Assembly: GCF_024347575.1 (NCBI RefSeq)
Contig: NZ_AP025503.1
Span: 2,728,001 to 2,792,000 of the forward strand
From: Vibrio pelagius
GTDB lineage: Bacteria; Pseudomonadota; Gammaproteobacteria; Enterobacterales; Vibrionaceae
Length of the DNA: 64,000 nt
Reading direction: 5' to 3'
Shown: in pieces, positions 9,798 through 19,277 of the stretch
Position numbering within the stretch: the stretch's first letter is position 1
Layout of the letters: the number at the start of each line of letters is the position of its first letter
Notes under the pieces: generated by a model
Seen by the model: only the letters and a program-made list of their open reading frames with translations
Told to the model about the DNA's origin: nothing
Database searches by the model: none
Translations under genes and position numbers: made by a program

Positions 9798-10748
9798 ATG
9801 ATCAAACTCGGTATTGTGATGGACCCTATTTCGTCCATCAACATCAAAAAAGACTCTAGCTTTGCCATGATGCTTGAAGCGCAACGTCGCGGCTACGAAA
9901 TCCATTACATGGAGATGAACGATCTTCACCTAGATCAAGGTGTTGCGATTGCGGATACTAAGGTTGTTGAACTTCAAGAAGATCCAAACGGCTGGTATGA
10001 ATTCAAGTCAGAGCAAACTATCGCACTGTCTGACCTCGATGCTGTTCTAATGCGTAAAGATCCTCCGTTTGATACTGAGTACATCTATGCGACTTACATC
10101 CTAGAGCGTGCAGAAGAGAACGGTGCACTCATCGTAAACAAACCACAAAGCCTTCGTGATTGTAACGAAAAACTGTTCACAGCGTGGTTCCCAGAGCTAA
10201 CGCCAACCACTATCGTTACACGTAAAGCGGAAAAGATTAAAGAGTTCCGTGAGAAGCATGGTGATGTGATTCTTAAGCCTCTTGATGGCATGGGTGGCGC
10301 TTCTATCTTCCGAGTAAAAGAAGGTGATCCAAACGTATCTGTGATCATTGAGACACTAACTAATCACGGCCAGAACTACGCAATGGCTCAAACTTTCGTT
10401 CCAGACATCAGCAATGGTGACAAGCGTATTCTTGTGGTGGATGGGGAGCCAATGCCTTACTGCCTAGCACGAATCCCAGCAAAAGGCGAAACGCGTGGCA
10501 ACCTAGCAGCGGGCGGAACAGGGGAAGCACGTCCTCTTAGCGAAACTGACTGGGCAATCGCCAAAGCAGTTGCTCCAACTCTAAAAGAGAAAGGACTGAT
10601 TTTTGTTGGTCTTGATGTGATTGGTGATAAGCTAACAGAGATCAACGTAACTAGCCCAACTTGTATTCGTGAAATTGAAGGCGCCTTTGATATCTCGATT
10701 ACCGGTAAACTAATGGATGCGATTGAACGCCGTATCAGCGCAAAATAA
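9798..10748 (+). CDS. gshB: Glutathione synthetase
   Basis: ATP-grasp enzyme that joins glycine to gamma-glutamylcysteine, the second step of glutathione synthesis. The 316-residue protein begins MIKLGIVMDPISSINIKKDS, the typical GshB N-terminus. It has the ATP-grasp elements VILKPLDGMGGASIFRVK and, near the end, EINVTSPTCIREIE. The start at 9798 is chosen because GGAG lies just before it; an earlier in-frame start would overlap rsmE. Confidence 0.97.
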   Translation: MIKLGIVMDPISSINIKKDSSFAMMLEAQRRGYEIHYMEMNDLHLDQGVAIADTKVVELQEDPNGWYEFKSEQTIALSDLDAVLMRKDPPFDTEYIYATYILERAEENGALIVNKPQSLRDCNEKLFTAWFPELTPTTIVTRKAEKIKEFREKHGDVILKPLDGMGGASIFRVKEGDPNVSVIIETLTNHGQNYAMAQTFVPDISNGDKRILVVDGEPMPYCLARIPAKGETRGNLAAGGTGEARPLSETDWAIAKAVAPTLKEKGLIFVGLDVIGDKLTEINVTSPTCIREIEGAFDISITGKLMDAIERRISAK

Positions 10749-10796
10749 CCTAAGCTTATCATTAGACAATAATATTAGCTGACTGAGTTAGCATGA

Positions 10797-10821
10797 GAGC
10801 GGCGACCCAGCCGCTCCTTTT
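10797..10821 (+). terminator. Hairpin between gshB and yqgE
   Basis: A 7-bp GC-rich stem (GAGCGGC / GCCGCTC, 6-nt loop) followed by CTTTTCC lies 48 nt after gshB. It is probably a moderate terminator, partly uncoupling yqgE from the genes upstream. Confidence 0.6.
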
Positions 10822-10841
10822 CCTTTAGAGCAGGAGGTACT

Positions 10842-11405
10842 ATGAATCTCACTAACCATTTTCTGGTCGCAATGCCTGGAATGAAAGATCCTTACTTCCA
10901 AAACTCAGTGATCTACCTTTGTGAACACAACGACGAAGGAGCAATGGGGCTGATGATTAACGCTCCCATTAACGTCACTGTAGGCAATATGCTCAAACAG
11001 GTTGAAATCGATGCCACCCAGCCTAAGTTGAATCAAGCCAGTTTAGACAAACCCGTCTTAAGTGGCGGCCCTGTTGCTGAAGACAGAGGCTTTATTCTGC
11101 ATAAGCCTAACGGCAATTACCAATCCAGTATCAGCATGACGGATCAGCTCTCTGTCACGACATCGCGTGACATTCTTACGGTTCTAGGCACCGAGGATGA
11201 GCCTCAACACTACGTTGTCGCTTTAGGCTACGCAGGTTGGGAACCCGGACAGCTAGAAACAGAACTGACTGAGAACTCTTGGCTCACTGTTGAGGCCGAC
11301 CCTAAAGTCATCTTTGACACCCCTATCGCAGAGCGTTGGAAAGTCGCCGTTCAGATGCTCGGAATCAACGCGGCGCAGCTGTCGGCAGAATCTGGTCACG
11401 CATAA
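10842..11405 (+). CDS. yqgE: YqgE/AlgH family protein (UPF0301)
   Basis: A 187-residue cytosolic protein of the UPF0301 family; biochemical function is not settled. The N-terminal [20 protein letters not shown] and the inner [15 protein letters not shown] are characteristic. A strong AGGAGGT ribosome site precedes the ATG. It is followed 31 nt later by ruvX, the usual partner, and preceded by gshB in the common rsmE-gshB-yqgE-yqgF order. Confidence 0.93.
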   Translation: MNLTNHFLVAMPGMKDPYFQNSVIYLCEHNDEGAMGLMINAPINVTVGNMLKQVEIDATQPKLNQASLDKPVLSGGPVAEDRGFILHKPNGNYQSSISMTDQLSVTTSRDILTVLGTEDEPQHYVVALGYAGWEPGQLETELTENSWLTVEADPKVIFDTPIAERWKVAVQMLGINAAQLSAESGHA

Positions 11406-11436
11406 CCTTTATCCATCTCATCAATTTGGAAACACT

Positions 11437-11859
11437 ATGTCACGTACAATTATGGCATTCGATTACGGTACAAAAAGTATCGGTAGCGCTATTGGTCAAG
11501 AAATCACAGGCACAGCGAGCCCATTAAAAGCCTTTAAAGCAAAAGATGGCATCCCCAATTGGGACGATATTGAAAAGCAGATCAAAGAGTGGCAACCCGA
11601 TCTCATTGTTGTTGGATATCCAACAGATCTTCACGGAAAAGAGCTAGAGACTATTACCCCACGAGCAAAAAAGTTTGCTAACCGCCTAAAGGGACGTTTT
11701 GGTGTTGATGTTGAACTGCACGATGAGAGACTCTCTACGGCTGAAGCGCGCGCTGAGCTGTTTGACATGGGCGGCTATAAAGCCTTGAGTAAAGGTAATG
11801 TTGATAACCAATCTGCTGTGGTGATCCTAGAAAGCTGGTTTGAAGCACAATATTCATAG
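11437..11859 (+). CDS. ruvX: Holliday junction resolvase-like protein RuvX/YqgF
   Basis: RNase H-fold protein implicated in processing the 5' end of pre-16S rRNA; the older Holliday-resolvase label is by similarity. The 140 residues show the family's first acidic motif in [16 protein letters not shown], the middle [12 protein letters not shown], and [13 protein letters not shown] before the last acidic region. The start at 11437 gives [11 protein letters not shown], matching homologue N-termini; a longer reading would overlap yqgE by over 100 nt. Confidence 0.93.
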   Translation: MSRTIMAFDYGTKSIGSAIGQEITGTASPLKAFKAKDGIPNWDDIEKQIKEWQPDLIVVGYPTDLHGKELETITPRAKKFANRLKGRFGVDVELHDERLSTAEARAELFDMGGYKALSKGNVDNQSAVVILESWFEAQYS

Positions 11860-11954
11860 AAAAAATTAAGTGGTCAATAGTTCGACTTTTTTGTGATCTC
11901 GCTCTTCAGTTATGACGTACCACTGATGCACCCATAATCAAAATGGACGTTCTT

Positions 11955-12113
11955 ATGAAAATTATTCTAGTTGTGTTTGCCGTTCTCGCCATATCCGCTT
12001 GTAGCTCATTAAACAGCTCTTCAGGCTACAGTGGTAATCAGTACCCTGAGAAAATAAAGCTTGAAAAAGAGAGAGGTTACTACTCTGACAACCGCGGTTT
12101 TTCACACAATTAA
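11955..12113 (+). CDS. Small predicted lipoprotein, 52 residues
   Basis: The short frame begins MKIILVVFAVLAISACSSLN: a lysine, a hydrophobic stretch and a lipobox ISAC with the lipidated Cys at residue 16. The mature part of about 37 residues is polar, with tyrosines and charged residues (SGYSGNQYPEKIK, then GYYSDNRGFSHN). Such tiny lipoproteins are common in vibrios and usually of unknown role. It has its own gap upstream and a strong terminator 23 nt downstream. No clear ribosome site is visible, so coding is likely but not proven. Confidence 0.7.
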   Translation: MKIILVVFAVLAISACSSLNSSSGYSGNQYPEKIKLEKERGYYSDNRGFSHN

Positions 12114-12135
12114 GCTTCATTAAACTCAAAGATTT

Positions 12136-12163
12136 AAAAGCCCTGAACTCTTTCAGGGCTTTT
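12136..12163. terminator. Bidirectional terminator between the small lipoprotein gene and pilU
   Basis: A 12-bp stem (AAAAGCCCTGAA with its complement, 4-nt loop) flanked by A and T tracts serves both converging transcripts. Confidence 0.88.
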
Positions 12164-12168
12164 GTTAT

Positions 12169-13278
12169 TTAGCCCATATCAATTTTCACGCCGGCCAGAG
12201 AACCACTGCCGTAATCACCGTCACCGCGCTGCGTTTTTAACATTAACCTGAGATCGTTCGCCGAGTCAGCACTGTGGAATGCATCCTCTTCACTGATTTT
12301 CCCTGCAACAACTAAGTCATACAATGCTTGATCGAAAGTCTGCATTCCAATCTCTTTCGACTTTGCCATCGTTGCTTTGAGCTCATGTAAATCACCACGA
12401 CGAATAAGATCTGACACACGTGGGCTGTTGAGTAAGATCTCAAACACACCATGACGACCATTGCCATTTTTGTCTCGTATGAGCTGCTGCGCCACAACGC
12501 CACGTAGGTTCATCGACAGGTCAAACAAGAACTGCTCTTTCTGCTCTTTCGGCACCAAATGAAGAATACGTTCTAACGCTTGGTTGGCATTATTTGCATG
12601 TAGCGTTGCCATACATAGATGCCCCGTTTCAGCAAAGGTCATCGCGTATTCCATGGTTTCACGGCTTCGAATCTCACCAATCAAGATCATATCGGGTGCT
12701 TGGCGTAACGAATTCTTAAGCGCAATTTCGTAGCTCTCTGTATCTAAACCCACTTCACGCTGGGTGACAATGCACTTCTTGTGCTCATGCACAAACTCAA
12801 TCGGGTCTTCCACCGTAAGAATATGACCTGAGCGATTATGGTTGCGATACCCCGTCATCGCTGCCATCGACGTCGACTTACCAGAACCTGTTGCACCAAC
12901 CACCAGCACAAGGCCGCGCTTAGCGATTGAGAGGTCTTGTAAAACATCCGGGAGCTTTAACTGCTCAAAGGTTGGGATATTAGTTTCAATACGACGAATA
13001 ACTGCACCAGGGAGCTCCCTCTGGAAGAAGGCACTGACACGAAAGCGACCACTATCTCGAACGATCGCAAAGTTCGCCTCGCGTGTTTGACGGTACTCGT
13101 CACGTCGCTCTTGATCCATCATTGCGTCTAGCAGCTGTGACACTTGATCTTCATTGAGAACTTCACCTTGCGGACGCAGCTCTCCATCCACGCGAAACAA
13201 CACTGGCGCGTCAACCGTGATATAAAGATCGGACGCCTTTTGCGACAGCATTCCCTCGAGGATCTGGTTCAATTCCAT
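12169..13278 (-). CDS. pilU: Type IV pilus retraction ATPase PilU
   Basis: Hexameric cytosolic ATPase of the PilT family that assists pilus retraction in twitching motility and DNA uptake. The 369-residue protein has a PAS-like N-terminal domain, Walker A GATGSGKST near residue 128, the Asp-box DPIEFVHEHK and the His-box ATLHANNANQA. The C-terminal extension after GKISEEDAFHSADSANDLRL separates PilU from PilT. The ATG at 13278 is used because AAGG stands 8 nt upstream; a TTG six bases earlier is also in frame. It lies 15 nt after pilT. Confidence 0.94.
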   Translation of the reverse strand: MELNQILEGMLSQKASDLYITVDAPVLFRVDGELRPQGEVLNEDQVSQLLDAMMDQERRDEYRQTREANFAIVRDSGRFRVSAFFQRELPGAVIRRIETNIPTFEQLKLPDVLQDLSIAKRGLVLVVGATGSGKSTSMAAMTGYRNHNRSGHILTVEDPIEFVHEHKKCIVTQREVGLDTESYEIALKNSLRQAPDMILIGEIRSRETMEYAMTFAETGHLCMATLHANNANQALERILHLVPKEQKEQFLFDLSMNLRGVVAQQLIRDKNGNGRHGVFEILLNSPRVSDLIRRGDLHELKATMAKSKEIGMQTFDQALYDLVVAGKISEEDAFHSADSANDLRLMLKTQRGDGDYGSGSLAGVKIDMG

Positions 13279-13293
13279 TATCAATACCTTTGA

Positions 13294-14331
13294 TTAAAAC
13301 AGTGCTGTTTCGATTTCAATTTTGTTTTGGACTTCATCTGAGTCCACCACGCCTTGAGCAATCAACTGTTTGGCATTTTGCTCCATTGTTTGCATGCCAT
13401 GTGCAGCCCCTGTTTGAATGATGGAATACATCTGAGCGACTTTATCCTCACGAATCAAGTTACGAATAGCTGGTGTTGCCATCATAATCTCATGACAAGC
13501 GACACGACCTCCGCCTACTCGCTTCAGTAGCTTCTGAGCAATCACCGAGCGCAATGACTCAGACAGCATTGAGCGCACCATGTCCTTATCACTGCCTGGA
13601 AACACATCAATAATACGGTCAACGGTTTTAGCCGCAGAGCTAGTATGTAGCGTACCAAACACCAGGTGGCCGGTTTCAGCTGCAGTTAAAGCTAAGCTGA
13701 TCGTCTCTTGGTCACGTAACTCTCCCACTAAAATAACGTCTGGGTCTTCACGCAGTGCACTGCGCAGCGCCGCTTTAAAGCTGTGAGTATCACGATGAAC
13801 CTCACGCTGGTTCACTAGGCACTTATTGTTGGTATGAACAAATTCGATAGGGTCTTCAATAGTAAGGATGTGTTTGTTGTGGTTACGGTTTACATAATCA
13901 ACCATCGCCGCCAGTGTCGTCGATTTACCTGAACCCGTTGGGCCAGTGACTAAAACCAAGCCTTTCTCAAAGTTAGCAATCTTTTCAAAGATATCAGGAG
14001 CACCTAACTGCTCGAGTGTTGGGATCTCAACTGGGATAGTTCGAAACACCGCAGAACAACCACGCGACTGGTTAAATGCATTCACACGAAAACGTCCAAC
14101 ATTCGGCAACTCAAATGAAAAGTCGACTTCCAGCTTCTCTTCAAACTCACTGCGCTGTGAATCGTTCATGATCTCAAAAACCAAACGATGGACATCAGCA
14201 TGGCTCAAAGCCGGTATTCCGAGCTTCCTAACTTCACCATCTATACGTACCATTGGAGATACACCCGCAGAAAGATGTAGATCTGACGCGTTATGCTTTA
14301 CACTAAAATCCAGTAACTCAGTGATATCCAT
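13294..14331 (-). CDS. pilT: Type IV pilus retraction ATPase PilT
   Basis: Main retraction motor of type IV pili. The 345 residues carry the N-terminal MDITELLDFSVKHNASDLHLSAG, Walker A GPTGSGKST at 130-138, the Asp-box, Walker B region VILVGELRD, FGTLHTSSAA and the PilT signature AIRNLIREDK in the C-terminal domain. AAAGGA precedes the ATG. It forms a pair with pilU and is divergent from yggS, 26 nt away, so the two promoters must overlap or lie inside the neighbouring coding regions. Confidence 0.96.
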   Translation of the reverse strand: MDITELLDFSVKHNASDLHLSAGVSPMVRIDGEVRKLGIPALSHADVHRLVFEIMNDSQRSEFEEKLEVDFSFELPNVGRFRVNAFNQSRGCSAVFRTIPVEIPTLEQLGAPDIFEKIANFEKGLVLVTGPTGSGKSTTLAAMVDYVNRNHNKHILTIEDPIEFVHTNNKCLVNQREVHRDTHSFKAALRSALREDPDVILVGELRDQETISLALTAAETGHLVFGTLHTSSAAKTVDRIIDVFPGSDKDMVRSMLSESLRSVIAQKLLKRVGGGRVACHEIMMATPAIRNLIREDKVAQMYSIIQTGAAHGMQTMEQNAKQLIAQGVVDSDEVQNKIEIETALF

Positions 14332-14357
14332 TTATTTTCCTTTAAGTAAAGTCAGCT

Positions 14358-15062
14358 ATGAGTAGTATTCAACAAAATATCGAGCAAATCACCTCGCAGA
14401 TTCGAACTGCAGAGAAAAAATGTGGCCGAACTCCAGAGTCGGTGCAACTTTTAGCCGTTAGTAAAACAAAACCGAATGACGCGATTCTTGAAGCGGCACT
14501 CGGAGGACAGGTTGCCTTTGGTGAAAACTACGTTCAAGAAGGTGTTGATAAAGTAAAACACTTTTCAGAACAACATTCTAACCTTAATTTGGAATGGCAT
14601 TTTATTGGGCCAATCCAATCTAATAAAACGCGACCGATTGCAGAAAACTTCCAGTGGGTGCACTCCATTGAGCGCGATAAAATAGCTCAACGCTTAAATG
14701 ATCAGCGTCCTGCAGGGTTAGAACCACTTCAAGTTCTCATTCAGGTTAATACCAGTGGTGAAGATTCAAAATCAGGGACTGATGAAGAATCAGTTTTTGC
14801 ACTGGCGGAGTTGATTTCGTCACTTCCCAACCTCACTTTAAGAGGATTGATGTCAATTCCTGCTAACGTGTCGGATTATGAATCGCAACTCGCTGCATTC
14901 AATCAACTCTCAAGCTTGCAGCAAAAGCTCAGCTCAAAATACGACAACATAGATACACTATCTATGGGTATGAGCGGAGACATGGAAGCTGCAGTTGAAG
15001 CAGGAAGTACTATGGTACGTATCGGTACAGCGATATTTGGTGCACGTAATTACGCAAAATAG
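14358..15062 (+). CDS. yggS: PLP homeostasis protein (YggS/PLPBP family)
   Basis: Pyridoxal-phosphate-binding TIM-barrel protein that buffers PLP and influences amino-acid pools; no enzymatic reaction is established. The 234 residues include LLAVSKTKP with the PLP lysine at residue 36, GENYVQEGVDK, WHFIGPIQSNK and the C-terminal LSMGMSGDMEAAVEAGSTMVRIGTAI (given here only as a region). It starts the yggS-proC-yggT-yggU cluster. Confidence 0.95.
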   Translation: MSSIQQNIEQITSQIRTAEKKCGRTPESVQLLAVSKTKPNDAILEAALGGQVAFGENYVQEGVDKVKHFSEQHSNLNLEWHFIGPIQSNKTRPIAENFQWVHSIERDKIAQRLNDQRPAGLEPLQVLIQVNTSGEDSKSGTDEESVFALAELISSLPNLTLRGLMSIPANVSDYESQLAAFNQLSSLQQKLSSKYDNIDTLSMGMSGDMEAAVEAGSTMVRIGTAIFGARNYAK

Positions 15063-15119
15063 TTTTAATCGTATTATCTCATCAGCTTTTAACTGGTGAT
15101 GAAGCTCAGGATTGTATAT

Positions 15120-15938
15120 ATGGAACATAAGAACATCGCCTTTATCGGTGCAGGCAACATGGTACGCTCTATCGTGGCGGGTTTAGTTGCGAGTGGTTAC
15201 CCTGCTGACAAAATTACCGCGACAGCACCATCAGAAACACGCAGAATACCGCTTGAAAAAGAGTACGGTATCAATACAAGCAGTAACAATATCGACGCCG
15301 CTACACAGGCTGACGTAGTGGTACTCTCTGTAAAACCACAAATGATGGAAGAGGTGTGCAAGCCACTCCAACAGGTCGATTTTAGCAACAAACTCGTGAT
15401 CTCAATTGCAGCAGGCATCAACGCATCTCGATTTGATGAGATGCTAGACTCTTCACTGAGCCTTGTTCGAGTGATGCCAAATACACCATCGCTGGTTGGC
15501 AAAGGCATGAGCGGTTTGTTTGCCAATGCCAAAGCAACTGAAGGTGATAAAACCTTCGCGGCACAGCTGATGCAAGCCGTAGGCAAAGTCACTTGGGTTG
15601 AACAAGAATCTGGGATTAACAACATCATTGCTGCCGCAGGTAGTGCTCCAGCTTACTTCTTCCTATTTATGGAAGCGATGCAAGCGGAAGCCATCAAACA
15701 AGGTTTTACGCCTGAAACGGCACGCCAATTAGTGCAGCAATCTGCACTCGGTGCCGCAGAGATGGTTGTCGCAACCCCTGACACAGAGCTTTCGACATTG
15801 CGTGAACAAGTGACATCTAAGGGCGGCACAACCGCTGAAGCTCTGCGCACCTTTAATGAGAATCACCTATCAGAGATTGTCGCCAAAGCGATGCAAGCTG
15901 CGGTTGCAAGAGCTGAAGAGATGGAAAAACTATTTTAA
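15120..15938 (+). CDS. proC: Pyrroline-5-carboxylate reductase
   Basis: Final step of proline synthesis: reduces pyrroline-5-carboxylate with NAD(P)H in the cytosol. The 272-residue protein has the Rossmann motif FIGAGNM at 8-14, VVLSVKPQMM, VRVMPNTPSLVGKG and the C-terminal dimer domain signature region around AGSAPAYFFLFMEAM and TSKGGTTAEALRTF. The ATG at 15120 is preceded by AGGA with 9-nt spacing; an upstream ATG adding eight residues lacks support. It follows yggS by 57 nt. Confidence 0.96.
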   Translation: MEHKNIAFIGAGNMVRSIVAGLVASGYPADKITATAPSETRRIPLEKEYGINTSSNNIDAATQADVVVLSVKPQMMEEVCKPLQQVDFSNKLVISIAAGINASRFDEMLDSSLSLVRVMPNTPSLVGKGMSGLFANAKATEGDKTFAAQLMQAVGKVTWVEQESGINNIIAAAGSAPAYFFLFMEAMQAEAIKQGFTPETARQLVQQSALGAAEMVVATPDTELSTLREQVTSKGGTTAEALRTFNENHLSEIVAKAMQAAVARAEEMEKLF

Positions 15939-15992
15939 GAACAGCATAGTGGTCACTGAACCGCTATAAATCACTCCGAAGAAGGAACCCAT

Positions 15993-16550
15993 ATGAACTC
16001 GATGAGCTTTTTGATCTCGACCATTTTTGATCTCTATATCATGGTGGTGATCTTACGTATTTGGTTGCAGGCGTCACGTGCTGACTTCTACAACCCGTTC
16101 TCACAATTCATCGTAAAAGCCACTCAACCGGTTGTAGCCCCACTGCGTCGTGTCATTCCATCAATCGGTAGCATTGATATGGCGACAGTATTGTTTGCCT
16201 ACGCATTGTGCGTACTGAAGTTTGTTGCCCTCAATCTGATCATCTCAGGTGGCGCTGCCGTATTTGACATCAGCTTCCTAATATTTGGGGCTCTTTCACT
16301 ACTGAAAGCGGCAGGTGGCCTACTGTTCTGGGTACTATTGATCCGCGCAATCCTAAGCTGGGTTAGCCAAGGTCGTAGCCCAATCGAGTATGTATTCCAT
16401 CAACTTACAGAACCAATGCTAATCCCAATCCGCCGAATTCTTCCTGATATGGGTGGTTTCGACCTTAGTGTATTAGTGCTGTTTATTGTTCTGCAGTTTG
16501 CTAACTTCTTGATGGGTGATCTGGTTGGCCCGATCTGGTTCCAACTATAA
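15993..16550 (+). CDS. yggT: YggT family membrane protein
   Basis: Inner-membrane protein of 185 residues with two repeated YGGT units: each has a hydrophobic helix, an R-I-W-L-Q or R-A-I-L-S-W motif, then P-x-x-x-P-x-R-R ([13 protein letters not shown] and [13 protein letters not shown]) and another helix. Function is uncertain; the family has been tied to osmotic or ion stress. Its stop codon overlaps the start of yggU, indicating translational coupling. Confidence 0.93.
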   Translation: MNSMSFLISTIFDLYIMVVILRIWLQASRADFYNPFSQFIVKATQPVVAPLRRVIPSIGSIDMATVLFAYALCVLKFVALNLIISGGAAVFDISFLIFGALSLLKAAGGLLFWVLLIRAILSWVSQGRSPIEYVFHQLTEPMLIPIRRILPDMGGFDLSVLVLFIVLQFANFLMGDLVGPIWFQL

Positions 16551-16840
16551 TGTCTGTGGCCGTTTGGAGAGAGGAAGATGACATTCTTCTACGGCTTTAC
16601 ATCCAACCTAAAGCAAGCCGAGACAAAATCATCGGCTTGCATGGTGAAGAGTTAAAAATCGCCATCACAGCACCTCCTGTTGATGGCAAAGCAAATGCCC
16701 ATTTAACCAAGTATCTATCGAAGCAATTTAAAGTCGCGAAAGGACTGGTTATGATCGAAAAGGGCGAGCTAGGTCGACATAAACAAGTTCGAATATGTTC
16801 CCCTAGCCAAATACCGAACGAAATTAAAGCCATCTTGTGA
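16550..16840 (+). CDS. yggU: DUF167 (YggU) family protein
   Basis: A 96-residue cytosolic protein of unknown function. The [14 protein letters not shown] and [18 protein letters not shown] motifs define the DUF167 family. Its ATG shares one base with the yggT stop codon (TAATG), so the pair is coupled. Confidence 0.94.
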   Translation: MSVAVWREEDDILLRLYIQPKASRDKIIGLHGEELKIAITAPPVDGKANAHLTKYLSKQFKVAKGLVMIEKGELGRHKQVRICSPSQIPNEIKAIL

Positions 16841-16868
16841 TGGCTTTTTGCTATTTATTGGAGTCACT

Positions 16869-17300
16869 ATGCGTTTATGGATTACAGCACTACTTACAAG
16901 CTTGATTGCGCTGCCAACTTGGGCGGGGCAATTTAAAAACATCAAAGACGTTGAGGTGCACTACTCTGCATTCAACTCAACATTCCTCACCGCTCAGGTG
17001 GCTAAGCAGTACCAGTTAAAAAGAAACAACTACTCAGCCATCTTAAACATCAGCATTCTAGATACTTCTGCACTAGGCAAACCCGCTACGACTGCTAAAA
17101 TCTCTGGAACTGCAAGAAACTTAGTCGGCAATACTCGGACTCTGGAGTTTCGTGAGATCAAAGAAGGCGATGCGATCTATTACCTCGCCGAGTTCCCAAT
17201 CACACACGAAGAGAACATCACATTTGATATCGATGTTAACTCTGGCTTAAAAGGTGCAGGCCCGCTTCGTTTTACCCAAAAATTTTATGTTGAAGAGTAA
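16869..17300 (+). CDS. DUF4426 secreted/periplasmic protein
   Basis: A 143-residue protein of unknown function with a signal peptide (MRLWITALLTSLIALPTWAG, cut near residue 19). The mature part contains VHYSAFNSTFLTAQVAKQYQ and the family's C-terminal GPLRFTQKFYVEE. The start at 16869 is chosen because GGAG stands at good distance and a signal peptide follows directly. It sits between yggU and rdgB, its normal place in vibrios. Confidence 0.87.
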   Translation: MRLWITALLTSLIALPTWAGQFKNIKDVEVHYSAFNSTFLTAQVAKQYQLKRNNYSAILNISILDTSALGKPATTAKISGTARNLVGNTRTLEFREIKEGDAIYYLAEFPITHEENITFDIDVNSGLKGAGPLRFTQKFYVEE

Positions 17301-17336
17301 CCTCTTCACTTCCACTATTTAAATGTAGAGTTACCC

Positions 17337-17936
17337 ATGAATAAGATCGTTCTAGCTACCGGCAATCAAGGCAAAGTTCGCGAAATGGCAGATCTTCTGT
17401 CTGACTTTGGCTTTGAAGTTTTAGCACAAAGTGAATTCAACGTGTCTGAGGTTGCAGAAACCGGAACTACTTTCATCGAAAATGCGATCATTAAAGCGCG
17501 TCATGCAGCCAAAGAAACAGGGCTTGCAGCCATTGCGGATGACTCTGGTCTAGAAGTTGACTACCTAAAAGGCGCACCAGGCATCTACTCAGCACGCTAC
17601 GCTGGCGAAGATGCATCAGATCAAGAGAACTTAGAAAAGCTTCTAAAGGCGATGGAAGGTGTGCCAGAAGCCGAGCGTACCGCCCGCTTCCACTGTGTTT
17701 TAGTATTAATGCGTCACGAGAACGATCCAACACCTATCGTCTGTCATGGTAAATGGGAAGGCCGAATCCTAACTGAAGCGCATGGCGACAACGGCTTCGG
17801 TTACGACCCTATCTTCTTCGTACCTGAAGATAACTGCGCCTCAGCGGAGCTTGAACCAACACGTAAAAAGCAGCTATCTCACCGTGGTAAAGCACTGGCT
17901 ACGTTGTTCAAAACGCTAAAAGAGCAAGCTCAGTAA
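17337..17936 (+). CDS. rdgB: dITP/XTP pyrophosphatase
   Basis: House-cleaning enzyme that hydrolyses non-canonical purine triphosphates (dITP, XTP) and keeps them out of DNA. The 199 residues show the substrate-binding [27 protein letters not shown] and YSARYAGE in the middle and [12 protein letters not shown] with the C-terminal SHRGKAL. The stop overlaps the hemW start by one base. Confidence 0.96.
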   Translation: MNKIVLATGNQGKVREMADLLSDFGFEVLAQSEFNVSEVAETGTTFIENAIIKARHAAKETGLAAIADDSGLEVDYLKGAPGIYSARYAGEDASDQENLEKLLKAMEGVPEAERTARFHCVLVLMRHENDPTPIVCHGKWEGRILTEAHGDNGFGYDPIFFVPEDNCASAELEPTRKKQLSHRGKALATLFKTLKEQAQ

Positions 17937-19123
17937 TGAGTCAAGCGACACTGATTCCACCAGCTCTGAGCCTGTATGTTCACATCCCGTGGTGTGTCCA
18001 GAAATGCCCATACTGCGACTTTAACTCACATGCTCTAAAAGCCGACATACCGGAGAACGAGTATATTGATGCCCTGCTTGAGGATCTTGATACTGATATT
18101 GAAAGATATCACCTCAACCAGTCGCCGAGACCTCTACACTCGATCTTTATTGGCGGTGGAACACCGAGCTTATTCTCCCCTAAAGGTATCGAGCGAATGC
18201 TTAAAGGGATTGAGCAACGTATCCCGTTTAAGGCTGATATCGAGATCACCATGGAGGCAAACCCTGGCACCATCGAGGCGGAACGCTTTGCCGGTTATCG
18301 AGGGGCAGGAGTCACACGTATCTCGGTCGGCGTGCAAAGCTTTGAGCAAGAAAAATTAGAACGGCTAGGACGCATTCACGGCCAAGATGAAGCGGTCAAC
18401 GCGGCTCATCTTGCACATAAGATCGGCCTAAACAGCTTTAACCTCGATCTTATGCATGGTTTGCCGGATCAAAGCATTGATCAAGCTCTGGCAGATCTAG
18501 ATAAGGCGATCGAGCTCGATCCACCACATCTGTCTTGGTATCAGCTCACTATTGAGCCTAATACCATGTTCTACTACAAGCCACCTACGCTGCCGGACGA
18601 TGATGACCTATGGGATATTTTTGAGCTGGGGCATAAAAAACTGGCTGATGCAGGTTATGTGCAATATGAGATCTCTGGCTACAGTAAGCCTGGCTATCAA
18701 TGTCAGCACAACCTCAACTACTGGCGCTTTGGTGACTACCTCGGCATCGGTTGTGGCTCTCACGGTAAACTGAGCTTTAGCGATGGTAGAATCGTACGCA
18801 CCACTAAGGTTAAACACCCTAGAGGCTATCTCGCTGCGTATCAAAACCTTGCTAAACCTTATCTTTCGGATGAGTTTGAAGTGGGCAATGAAGATAGGCC
18901 ATTTGAATTCTTCATGAACCGCTTCCGCTTAATGGAGGCCTGTCCAAAGCAAGACTTCTTAGATGCGACAGGGCTGGGCTTTGAAGCGGTTCAGCCAACA
19001 ATTGAATGGGCAAAAGAGCTAGGTTACTTGAGCGAAACCGATACTCACTGGCAAATCACCGAAAAAGGAAAGCTGTTCCTCAATGACCTGTTAGAAGCCT
19101 TTATGGCGGAAGAGGACGATTAG
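17936..19123 (+). CDS. hemW: Radical SAM heme chaperone HemW
   Basis: Related to coproporphyrinogen III dehydrogenase HemN but lacking its extra N-terminal region; HemW proteins bind heme and deliver it to respiratory enzymes. The 395-residue protein has HIPWCVQKCPYCDFNSH, the CxxxCxxC cluster motif, at residues 17-33, followed by IFIGGGTPSLF. It overlaps rdgB by one base. The stop codon is followed immediately by a 7-bp tandem repeat and then a terminator. Confidence 0.93.
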   Translation: MSQATLIPPALSLYVHIPWCVQKCPYCDFNSHALKADIPENEYIDALLEDLDTDIERYHLNQSPRPLHSIFIGGGTPSLFSPKGIERMLKGIEQRIPFKADIEITMEANPGTIEAERFAGYRGAGVTRISVGVQSFEQEKLERLGRIHGQDEAVNAAHLAHKIGLNSFNLDLMHGLPDQSIDQALADLDKAIELDPPHLSWYQLTIEPNTMFYYKPPTLPDDDDLWDIFELGHKKLADAGYVQYEISGYSKPGYQCQHNLNYWRFGDYLGIGCGSHGKLSFSDGRIVRTTKVKHPRGYLAAYQNLAKPYLSDEFEVGNEDRPFEFFMNRFRLMEACPKQDFLDATGLGFEAVQPTIEWAKELGYLSETDTHWQITEKGKLFLNDLLEAFMAEEDD

Positions 19124-19214
19124 TTCGAGATTCGAGATTCGAGATTCGAGATTCGAGATTCGAGATTCGAGATTCGAGATTCGAGATTCGAGATTCGAGA
19201 TTCGAGATTCGAGA
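19124..19214. repeat. Perfect heptamer tandem repeat, 13 copies of TTCGAGA
   Basis: Thirteen exact head-to-tail copies of the 7-mer TTCGAGA fill 91 bp and begin at the base after the hemW stop codon. There is not one mismatch. Being outside the coding region, changes in copy number would not alter HemW, but would change the distance from stop codon to terminator. Confidence 0.97.
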
Positions 19215-19223
19215 AAAATGATG

Positions 19224-19254
19224 AAAGGGTTGGCTTTAGGGTCAACCCTTTTTT
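19224..19254 (+). terminator. Terminator of the yggS-hemW cluster
   Basis: A 9-bp stem (AAAGGGTTG / CAACCCTTT, 10-nt loop) followed by Ts. Confidence 0.85.
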
Positions 19255-19277
19255 AGCTTGCGCGAAGAAAAAAACAG

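Noticed and set aside
12842..14365. Antisense frames opposite pilT and pilU
   Set aside because: They mirror the codon pattern of well-identified genes and encode low-complexity Ser/Arg-rich peptides.
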